Assembly (NCBI GenBank): GCA_034002905.1 | Contig: JAVEZQ010000013.1 | Span: 1-52,293 of the forward strand | Reading direction: 5' to 3' | Length of the DNA: 52,293 nt | Origin: UBA8914 sp034002905 | GTDB taxonomy: Bacteria > Pseudomonadota > Alphaproteobacteria > UBA9219 | Shown: positions 45,995-52,293 of the stretch, piece by piece | How positions within the stretch are numbered: the first letter of the stretch is position 1 | Layout of the letters: the number at the start of each line of letters is the position of its first letter | Notes under the pieces: generated by a model | Seen by the model: only the letters and a program-made list of their open reading frames with translations | Databases searched by the model: none | Told to the model about the DNA's origin: nothing | Translations under genes and position numbers: made by a program

Positions 45995-47299
45995 TTACCG
46001 TTCTACTGGCACATTCAATGCGGCTGGCGTAAGCCGACCCATTACGGCTAGCAGGGAAAGTTTGGCCAAAGCTTCGTCATGACGCGCCCTTATCAAAGCG
46101 ACGCGTGCATTAAGCGCTTCCTGTTGCGCATCAAGAATATCAAGCGTTGTGCGCGAGCCAACCTTTGACTCTTCTTTGACCCCATAAAGGGCAGATTGCG
46201 CGGCTTCAATTTCGCTCTCGGTCGCTGCAATGGTTGCCTTCGTTGTCTGCAGCGTCTGCCATGCCGCTAGCGCCTGCTCCTTCACTTGCTGACGCACCTC
46301 TTCAAGCTCGAAACGCCTTTGATTGGCCGTTTGGCGCGCGGCATCCGTTTTCGCATAATCGACACCCGCACGGTAAAGCGGAATGGTTACGCGCGCCATA
46401 ATCGTGGATTGATCCGTCCGCTCAGGAATCGAAAGATTTTGCTCCCAGCTTCGCGAAGCAGTGCCCACTATATTAATCTCGGGCAATAGGGCGCCGCGTG
46501 CTGTTGTAATATCTGACTTGGCAGCTTTCTCGCTTAATCCGGAGGCAATAAGATCTGGATTTTCCTTTTGTGCAATTTGCAAAACCTCATCAGCCGAAGA
46601 CGGAAGGGCGAAGGCGAGAACAGGGTCACTCAACTCTTCCGGCGGTACCCCAATCTGGCGCAGAAAACGCGCCCTATTGTTGACAAGCTCGCCTTGAGCC
46701 GCAATACGCGCTGCCGTCGCTGCACTCAAACGAGCCTGTGCCTGTGAGACATCTGTCTTTGTAACTTCGCCAACCTTAAAGCGTTCCTGCGTCGCTGTGA
46801 GCTGTTCTTGCAAAACCTTTTCATTCTGCTCCACAAGATCAAGAACGGCTCTGCCCTTCAACATGTCCAGATAAGCTGCGGCTGCCTGAAACAAAACGCT
46901 TTGCTCCACACTGCGGAGCCCTGCACGCGTCGCTTGATAATTTGCTTGCGCTGACTCAACTGCACCCGTCGTGCGAAAGCCACGGAAGACAGGCTGAACC
47001 AGCGTCACGCCCATATCGCGAGGGGCCAGAGTATCGGAACCTGAAGACGGGCTAGCGCCGGCAATCTTTTGATAAGAACGCCCGACGCCACCAACGGCAT
47101 CGATTGACGGTTGATACCCGCCACGCGCCGCGGAAATGCCTGCCTTGACTGCCGCAACTTTGGCCTCTTGCGCTTTAAGCGCCGGATGCGTGGCATAAGC
47201 CTGTGCCATCATGGCCTCAAAAGGCTGAGCCGCTGCCTGTGCTGACAAGGGCATTAGAGCGAGAACAAGGGTCAAAAGAGCAGTGGACGTTTTCTTCAT
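45995..47299 (-). CDS. TolC-family outer-membrane efflux channel
   Basis: A 434-residue protein with a signal peptide (ending AQA near residue 23) and the twofold repeated helical-barrel architecture of OEP/TolC proteins. Typical pieces are YATHPALKAQEAKVAAVKAG near the start and long coiled coils at 130-200 and 320-400. It traverses the periplasm and outer membrane and serves the RND pump encoded divergently. It starts 19 nt after the DUF2892 gene, so it is in the operon of the ArsR regulator. Confidence 0.93.
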   Translation of the reverse strand: MKKTSTALLTLVLALMPLSAQAAAQPFEAMMAQAYATHPALKAQEAKVAAVKAGISAARGGYQPSIDAVGGVGRSYQKIAGASPSSGSDTLAPRDMGVTLVQPVFRGFRTTGAVESAQANYQATRAGLRSVEQSVLFQAAAAYLDMLKGRAVLDLVEQNEKVLQEQLTATQERFKVGEVTKTDVSQAQARLSAATAARIAAQGELVNNRARFLRQIGVPPEELSDPVLAFALPSSADEVLQIAQKENPDLIASGLSEKAAKSDITTARGALLPEINIVGTASRSWEQNLSIPERTDQSTIMARVTIPLYRAGVDYAKTDAARQTANQRRFELEEVRQQVKEQALAAWQTLQTTKATIAATESEIEAAQSALYGVKEESKVGSRTTLDILDAQQEALNARVALIRARHDEALAKLSLLAVMGRLTPAALNVPVER

Positions 47300-47318
47300 A
47301 AGGAACCTGCGATAAAGA

Positions 47319-47522
47319 TTATTTAAAGGCGGGACCGGACGTGAATCCCAGCTTCTTAAGGAAAATAACCAAGGGGCAAAAGCCGGAGAGCGAGGCCTGG
47401 ATCATATTGAGGCCAACAAAGCCCGGAAGCAAGAGCCAATAGGGGCTAACATACAAGCTCAGCACAAGACCGACGGAAATCATGGTCCCGGCAAAAAGGA
47501 AAACGACACGATCGATATTCAT
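47319..47522 (-). CDS. DUF2892 inner-membrane protein (YgaP-like transmembrane module)
   Basis: A 67-residue protein with two hydrophobic helices (FLFAGTMISVGLVLSLY and LLPGFVGLNMIQAS) followed by GFCPLVIFLKKLG. This is the DUF2892 motif, also found fused to rhodanese in YgaP. Its ATG overlaps the regulator's stop by four nt (ATGA-like). In other bacteria such proteins accompany sulfur-handling genes and ArsR sensors. That fits the thiol-type regulator just upstream. Confidence 0.88.
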   Translation of the reverse strand: MNIDRVVFLFAGTMISVGLVLSLYVSPYWLLLPGFVGLNMIQASLSGFCPLVIFLKKLGFTSGPAFK

Positions 47523-47881
47523 TTAATCCTCCGTTTAGATGCGAGTGCGGGCGGCGTAGTACGAAACAGCTTCAAACACCCCTGCCCGCAATAAAGCTGG
47601 TAAAGCTGCTTAATGATTTGAACGGCTTCATAATTTTCAAGTCTGTAATAGATGGTCTGTGCCTCGCGCCGTGTAGTCACGATACCCTCGTTGCGCAACC
47701 GCGCCAGATGCTGGGACAAAGCGGACTGATTTAGGTTCACAACACGTTCGAGCTCGCCCACGCTGCATTCCCCCTCATGCAAACGGCACAGGATCATAAG
47801 CCTATGTGCATTCCCAAGACTTTTGAGAAGCGCGGCAGCAGATTCCGCCTTTGATTTGAACTTGTATGTTTTTATATTCAT
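47519..47881 (-). CDS. ArsR-family thiol-sensing repressor (SqrR/BigR/YgaV-like)
   Basis: A 120-residue winged-helix repressor. The recognition helix reads NLNQSALSQHLARLR (about 49-63). Cys32 (in LMILCRL) and Cys98 (in QLYQLYC) are 66 residues apart, the same spacing as the persulfide-sensing pair Cys41/Cys107 of SqrR. Two further cysteines, Cys39 and Cys102, are present. The ATG at 47881 is chosen: it is seven nt after the -10 and probably leaderless. The regulator likely represses both its own operon and the divergent pump genes. Confidence 0.85.
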   Translation of the reverse strand: MNIKTYKFKSKAESAAALLKSLGNAHRLMILCRLHEGECSVGELERVVNLNQSALSQHLARLRNEGIVTTRREAQTIYYRLENYEAVQIIKQLYQLYCGQGCLKLFRTTPPALASKRRIK

Positions 47882-47888
47882 AGATGCT

Positions 47889-47917
47889 AAATTAGCACTT
47901 GCTAATATGGTCGTCAA
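47889..47917 (-). promoter_or_regulatory. Promoter of the arsR-type operon, leaderless start
   Basis: On the minus strand TTGACG (47912-47917) and TAATTT (47889-47894) are spaced by 17 nt. The ATG at 47881 begins seven nt past the -10, so transcription is predicted to start at or next to the start codon. No ribosome-binding site precedes it. Confidence 0.65.
47891..47906. promoter_or_regulatory. Operator palindrome shared by the divergent promoters
   Basis: ATTAGCA-CT-TGCTAAT is a perfect 16-bp inverted repeat. It overlaps the -10 and spacer of the minus promoter and the -35 of the plus promoter, so one bound repressor would block both. It is the natural site for the ArsR-type regulator encoded beside it; binding is inferred. 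Confidence 0.75.
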
Positions 47918-47927
47918 GGGGCATAAT
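47899..47927 (+). promoter_or_regulatory. Promoter of the membrane-fusion/RND operon
   Basis: TTGCTA (47899-47904) and CATAAT (47922-47927) are spaced by 17 nt, upstream of a GGAGGT ribosome-binding site and the ATG at 47955. The -35 lies in the right arm of the operator. Confidence 0.6.
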
Positions 47928-47954
47928 GCCCGTGATTTGATTATTGGAGGTATA

Positions 47955-48935
47955 ATGAAAACACCCCTTCTCTCGCTTCTTTTGATGAGCCTTACGCTTC
48001 CCGCTTTTGCGGCGTCCGAACCTTTCACCATCCACAAACAAACGGTCAGCGACAAAAAGGCCGTTATCGCGACGACGGAGTCGGTAAGAGAAGTTCAGGC
48101 CCGCGCGCGGATTTCCGGTACCGTCAGCGTCTTGTCGGTTAAAGAAGGGGATATGGTCAAGAAGGGCGACAAGATTGCGATTGTCGGCGACCCCAAGCTT
48201 GCCATTCAGGGGCAAGGGCTTGAAGCCAGCATACAAGCCGCGCAATCCAGCTATAACAAAGCCAAGATTGATTTGATGCGTGCGCAAGAGCTACGGCAAA
48301 GCGGTTATGGCACACAAGCCAAGCTTGATGAAGCCAAGGCCGCCCACGATATTGCACGCCAGAATCTTGAATCGGCCAAGTCCGCACGTGATGTGATTGC
48401 CCAACAGGCAACCGAGGGGGCCGTTCTTGCGCCCAGTACAGGTCGCATCCTGAAGGTTCCCGTCACGGTTGGCAGCGTAGTGATGGCGGGCGAACCTATC
48501 GCTATGCTGACACAAGACAATTACATTCTGCGCCTTGAGCTACCGGAACGCTTTGCCCGTTTTCTGAATGTTGGTGATCCCGTCGAAATTGGCGCGCGGA
48601 GCCTTGAAACCACGGAACAAGACGAGACAACACCACCCCGCACGGGCACCATCGCCCTTGTGTATCCCGAAATCAAAAACGGACGCGTGATTGCCGATGT
48701 AACCGCTGCCGATCTGGGGAACTATTTTGTCGGCGAGCGCGTACGGGTTTATGTCAATGCGGGGCCTCGCGAAACCTTTCTCGTCCCCGCCCCCATGATC
48801 ACAAAAAAAGCAGGGCTCTCGTTTGTCAAGCTTGAGGATGGATCAAACGTCATTGTCCAAACAGGGGAAAGACGGGGCGAAATGATCGAGATTCTGGCAG
48901 GACTAAATGACGGCGACAAGGTGGTGACCCCATGA
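47955..48935 (+). CDS. RND efflux periplasmic adaptor (membrane-fusion protein)
   Basis: A 326-residue adaptor with a signal peptide (ending AFA near residue 20). The lipoyl half-motifs flank a coiled coil: ISGTVSVLSVKEGDMVKKGD (about 55-75) and LAPSTGRILKVPVTVGSVV (about 157-175). A beta-barrel and membrane-proximal domain follow. The ATG at 47955 has GGAGGT upstream; longer frames into the intergenic region lack this. Its TGA overlaps the RND ATG. It links the pump to TolC. Confidence 0.92.
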   Translation: MKTPLLSLLLMSLTLPAFAASEPFTIHKQTVSDKKAVIATTESVREVQARARISGTVSVLSVKEGDMVKKGDKIAIVGDPKLAIQGQGLEASIQAAQSSYNKAKIDLMRAQELRQSGYGTQAKLDEAKAAHDIARQNLESAKSARDVIAQQATEGAVLAPSTGRILKVPVTVGSVVMAGEPIAMLTQDNYILRLELPERFARFLNVGDPVEIGARSLETTEQDETTPPRTGTIALVYPEIKNGRVIADVTAADLGNYFVGERVRVYVNAGPRETFLVPAPMITKKAGLSFVKLEDGSNVIVQTGERRGEMIEILAGLNDGDKVVTP

Positions 48936-51900
48936 GAGTTGGCATCTCCGGTCGTCTGACCCAAATCTTTATCCGCTCACCGCTTACGCCCTTACTCTTA
49001 TTGGCTAGCTTGGCCGTTGGTCTTCTGGCCCTGAACGGTTTGCCCCGCGAAGAAGAGCCACAGATTAGTGTGCCGATGGTTGACCTCATGGTCAACGCAA
49101 ACGGGTACAAAGCGCCAGATGCCGTCGAGCTGATCACACGCCCCTTGGAAGACATCATCAAAGGCATTGATGGCGTCGAACATGTTTACTCCCAAACCGA
49201 AGACGACAATGTCATTACGACAGCACGGTTTTTTGCTGGTACAGATTCCGATGCCGCAATCTTGCGCGTGCATGAGAAAATACGCGCCAATATCCGCGAC
49301 CTGCCCCAACATATTCCCGAGCCGCTGATTATCGGACGCGGCATTAATGATGTTGCCGTTCTCAACCTGACGCTCAGCGCTAAACCTGACCATGCAAGCC
49401 GATGGAACGATAACCAGCTCTATCATCTCGCACTGGAGCTTCAGCATGAGCTCGCAAAAACAGAGAATGTCGGCTTGAATTATGTTGTAGGCGGAAGCGC
49501 CAATCAGATCCGTGTCGAGCCTGACCCCGAGAAAATGGCGCTTTATGGCATCACGCTCAATCAACTGGTTGACAAGCTTACACAAGCAAACCGCTCATTT
49601 GCCATCGGTTCTTTAACACAAGAAAACATCAATCGCCCTGTCGTGGTTGGCCAGACGCTGCAGGGCACGCCGGATATCGACCTGCTTCTTCTCACCTCAC
49701 GCGAGGGACGGCCCGTTTATCTGAAAGACATCGCGACGGTGGTCGTTGGCGGTGCGCAGAACGATGCGAAAGTCTGGAATTACACAAAAACAGAAGAGCA
49801 GGGATTAACCCGCTCATCCGCTATCACACTGGCCTTTGCCAAACGGTCTGGCGCCAATGCTGTTACGGTCGTCCATGCACTCGAAGAACGCTTGGAAATC
49901 CTCAAGACTACACTGATCCCGCAGGACATTGATGTCTCCATCACACGCAATTATGGCGAGACCGCAACGGAAAAAGCGAACGAGCTTCTGTTTCACCTCT
50001 TCCTTGCTACGGTCAGCATCGTTCTCCTCATCACATGGGCGATTGGCTGGCGTGAAGGCGTTGTCGTCTTTGTTGTGATCCCGACAACGATTCTACTCAC
50101 TCTCTTTGCCTCTTGGATGATGGGCTACACGATTAATCGCGTGAGCCTCTTTGCCCTGATCTTTTCAATCGGCATTTTGGTGGATGACGCCATCGTTATT
50201 GTTGAAAACATTGTACGACGCTGGCGACTCGCCCCGAATGAAGACATTGTTGATACAGCCGTGGATGCCGTCTCGGAAGTTGGCAACCCGACCATCGTCG
50301 CCACGCTAACCATTATCGCAGCCCTTCTCCCCATGATGTTTGTCAGCGGGATGATGGGCCCCTATATGAGCCCGATCCCCGCCAACGCCTCGATGGCGAT
50401 GCTGTTTTCTTTCTTTGTGGCCGAGATCATCACGCCGTGGCTTTTGCTTAAAGTATCAGGCAATAATATCGCAACGATGACGCAGGCGGAAGAAGATCAC
50501 AACAAGGGCGCCTTACCGCGCCTATTTGAAAAGCTTGCAACGCCAATCCTTGCGAGCCGTAAGAAATCCAAGCGTTTTATCCTTTATGTCGGGGTCGCGA
50601 CGCTGATCGCCTGTCTGGCTTTTCCGCTCAAGATCGTACCGGTCAAGCTTCTGCCTTTTGACAACAAGTCAGAAATGCAGGTTGTCATTGATCTTCCCAA
50701 AGGCTCGACCGCTGAAACAACCGACCGTTTGCTTCAGGATATTGCAATAATCGCCAAGGAGATTCCCGAAGTTACGACGATGCAGGCCTATGTTGCCAGC
50801 GCGGCCCCCTTCAATTTCAACGGGCTTGTGCGCCACAGCTTCCTGCGCAGCCAGCCACATCAGGGCGAGCTTCAAATCAACCTTTTACCCAAAAGCGAAC
50901 GCAGCCGCGCCAGCCACGACATTGCGCTGGATTTGCGTGAAAAGCTGAGTGCGCTTTCAAAACCGGACCACACCGTTCTGAAAGTCGTCGAGGTGCCACC
51001 GGGCCCGCCCGTAATGGCAACCCTTTTGGCGGAAATCTATGGCCCCGATGCCCAAACACGTCGCGCGATGGCCGAAAAAGTCCGCCAGGCTTTTGCCGCC
51101 AACGATTTTATCACCGATATCGATGACAATCTGAACAAACGATCCGAGCGCCTACGCTTCATTATCAATCAAGAAAATCTTGAGTTTTATGGCGTTGATG
51201 AACAGGCGGTTTATGACACGATCGCCGCCTTGACGGGTGGAGTTAAGATCGGCTATGCCCAAAAGGGCGAAGGAGCCCGACCCGTCGATATTACGATCAA
51301 GCTCCCCAAAGACGCCCTGTCACTGAACGAAAAAATCCTTTCGATGCCTGTTCCTGCTGGCGGCACAAAACGCGAGGGAAAGAATGTCGAGCTTGGCGAT
51401 GTCGTCACTGTTGTGCGCGAAATGTCGTCCTATCCGATCTACCGGCACAATGGCCGCTATGTCGAACAAGTCTCTGCTGAGCTTGCCGGACGTTACGAAG
51501 CGCCCATTTATGGCATGTTGGCGGTTGAAGAGTCGCTTAAAGAAATCATCCCCGATGGAAAGGATCGGCCGGATATGCTCTATCATGGCCAGCCGCTAGA
51601 CGAATCGCACACGTCTCTCCTGTGGGATGGCGAATGGGAGGTGACCTTTGTGACCTTCCGCGATATGGGCGCCGCCTTTATCATTGCGCTGCTGGGTATC
51701 TATTTGCTTGTTGTCGGCTTGTTTAAGTCGTTCCTGACGCCGCTTGTGATCCTAGTGCCTGTGCCACTGACTCTCATCGGGATTGTAATCGGTCACGTTC
51801 TGTTCGGAGCTCCCTTTACCGCACCATCCATGATCGGCTTTATCGCACTTGCCGGTATCATTGTGCGCAACTCGATCCTTGTGGTTGATTTCATCCGCGC

Positions 51901-52165
51901 CTTGCGCAAACAGGGCATGCCTCTTCATGAAGCGTTGATCGAAGCCGGTAAAATCCGTATTCGCCCGATTGTCCTGACGGCAGCGGCCGCAATGGTTGGC
52001 GCGGCCTTTATCCTCACCGATCCGATCTTTCAGGGTCTCGCCATATCTTTGGTCTTTGGTATTGCAAGCGCCACCGCCCTCACCCTGCTTGTGATTCCGG
52101 CGCTTTATATCTGGCTACGCGGGCAGGATCATGCTGACGAGAAAAGGCTTGAAACTGATATTTAA
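48932..52165 (+). CDS. RND-family efflux transporter, inner-membrane pump
   Basis: A 1077-residue proton-driven exporter of the AcrB/HAE type, full length. TM1 starts at about residue 10, and two large periplasmic loops (about 35-335 and 570-880) give the porter domain. TM4 carries the proton-relay pair Asp418-Asp419 in GILVDDAIVIVENIVRRW. The C-terminal FIALAGIIVRNSILVVDFI is typical. Start and stop of the adaptor gene overlap (ATGA). The substrate is unknown; regulation by a thiol sensor suggests sulfur- or electrophile-related compounds. Confidence 0.95.
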   Translation: MRVGISGRLTQIFIRSPLTPLLLLASLAVGLLALNGLPREEEPQISVPMVDLMVNANGYKAPDAVELITRPLEDIIKGIDGVEHVYSQTEDDNVITTARFFAGTDSDAAILRVHEKIRANIRDLPQHIPEPLIIGRGINDVAVLNLTLSAKPDHASRWNDNQLYHLALELQHELAKTENVGLNYVVGGSANQIRVEPDPEKMALYGITLNQLVDKLTQANRSFAIGSLTQENINRPVVVGQTLQGTPDIDLLLLTSREGRPVYLKDIATVVVGGAQNDAKVWNYTKTEEQGLTRSSAITLAFAKRSGANAVTVVHALEERLEILKTTLIPQDIDVSITRNYGETATEKANELLFHLFLATVSIVLLITWAIGWREGVVVFVVIPTTILLTLFASWMMGYTINRVSLFALIFSIGILVDDAIVIVENIVRRWRLAPNEDIVDTAVDAVSEVGNPTIVATLTIIAALLPMMFVSGMMGPYMSPIPANASMAMLFSFFVAEIITPWLLLKVSGNNIATMTQAEEDHNKGALPRLFEKLATPILASRKKSKRFILYVGVATLIACLAFPLKIVPVKLLPFDNKSEMQVVIDLPKGSTAETTDRLLQDIAIIAKEIPEVTTMQAYVASAAPFNFNGLVRHSFLRSQPHQGELQINLLPKSERSRASHDIALDLREKLSALSKPDHTVLKVVEVPPGPPVMATLLAEIYGPDAQTRRAMAEKVRQAFAANDFITDIDDNLNKRSERLRFIINQENLEFYGVDEQAVYDTIAALTGGVKIGYAQKGEGARPVDITIKLPKDALSLNEKILSMPVPAGGTKREGKNVELGDVVTVVREMSSYPIYRHNGRYVEQVSAELAGRYEAPIYGMLAVEESLKEIIPDGKDRPDMLYHGQPLDESHTSLLWDGEWEVTFVTFRDMGAAFIIALLGIYLLVVGLFKSFLTPLVILVPVPLTLIGIVIGHVLFGAPFTAPSMIGFIALAGIIVRNSILVVDFIRALRKQGMPLHEALIEAGKIRIRPIVLTAAAAMVGAAFILTDPIFQGLAISLVFGIASATALTLLVIPALYIWLRGQDHADEKRLETDI

Positions 52166-52293
52166 CGCTTGGGGAGGGCCTTTAGATAGTCTTGATAAGG
52201 GTTCTTCTTGGCAAGTTCAGCGACAAGGCCCAAGGACCCTTCCATTGTTGCCCGTTTGCACAAAACGCCGAGAAGAGAAACCATTAGCTCATC
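52162..52293 (-). CDS. Partial hypothetical protein at window end
   Basis: The minus strand is open from the right edge to a TAA at 52162-52164, encoding 43 C-terminal residues (for example VSLLGVLCKRATMEG and AELAKKNPYQDYLKALPKR). It overlaps the end of the RND gene by four nt, tail to tail. The start lies beyond the window and no family is recognised. Confidence 0.65.
   Translation of the reverse strand, partial: DELMVSLLGVLCKRATMEGSLGLVAELAKKNPYQDYLKALPKR

Overview
This window comes from an alphaproteobacterium. The 16S gene, the 16S-Ile-Ala-23S rRNA operon order and a perfect Irr-type iron control element upstream of a peroxiredoxin all support this. Base composition of the backbone looks moderate, roughly half GC, and genes are dense with many start/stop overlaps. 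The genus cannot be named from sequence alone; a Rhodospirillales- or Micavibrio-like lineage is only a guess.

Layout. 1-3.9 kb: an rRNA operon on the minus strand (5' part of 23S, tRNA-Ala, tRNA-Ile, 16S and its leader). 3.9-12.7 kb: housekeeping genes (radC, map, an alanyl-tRNA editing protein, thrC, a homoserine kinase, lysA, ung, two small unknown genes, ahpC). 12.8-30.8 kb: a Wzx/Wzy-type exopolysaccharide locus. It holds one minus operon for export (unknown secreted protein, outer-membrane barrel, Wza-like exporter, Wzc-like tyrosine autokinase, TPR-like membrane protein), a second minus operon for assembly (priming glycosylphosphotransferase, GNAT/FemAB-like enzyme, glycosyltransferase, PslG-like glycosidase, Wzy), and a flippase, GT4 transferase, second Wzy-like protein and PIG-L deacetylase around them. 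30.8-35.8 kb: a DUF3141 alpha/beta-hydrolase gene whose last 266 bp are duplicated on the far side of an inositol-monophosphatase-like gene, then a low-complexity protein of unknown function.

36.2-43.2 kb: a tRNA-Arg(CCU) integration hotspot with a tandem array. Module 1 (about 5.6 kb) carries a large serine recombinase, a rolling-circle-type replication initiator, a tiny overlapping ORF, a MerR-like regulator, a strongly structured non-coding segment and a secreted beta-propeller-like cargo gene. Module 2 (about 1.4 kb) is reduced to an XRE regulator lacking a clear start plus a RES-domain protein. It keeps a recombinase tail that shows what the unintegrated recombinase C-terminus looks like. 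Four copies of the tRNA 3' end mark the boundaries, and two are followed directly by strong terminator hairpins.

43.3-52.3 kb: a BTLCP-type transglutaminase-like protein, an amidinotransferase-family enzyme, and a complete tripartite efflux system arranged divergently. A thiol-sensing ArsR regulator (SqrR/BigR/YgaV-like cysteine pair), a DUF2892 membrane protein and TolC lie on the minus strand; the membrane-fusion protein and RND pump lie on the plus strand. A single 16-bp palindrome overlaps both promoters, and the regulator mRNA is predicted to be leaderless. The window ends inside a minus-strand gene.

The items most worth a second look are the tandem tRNA-Arg modules with recombinase tail swapping, the structured RNA upstream of their replication genes, the thiol-sensor/efflux switch, the ICE box at ahpC, and the 266-bp duplication around the phosphatase gene.
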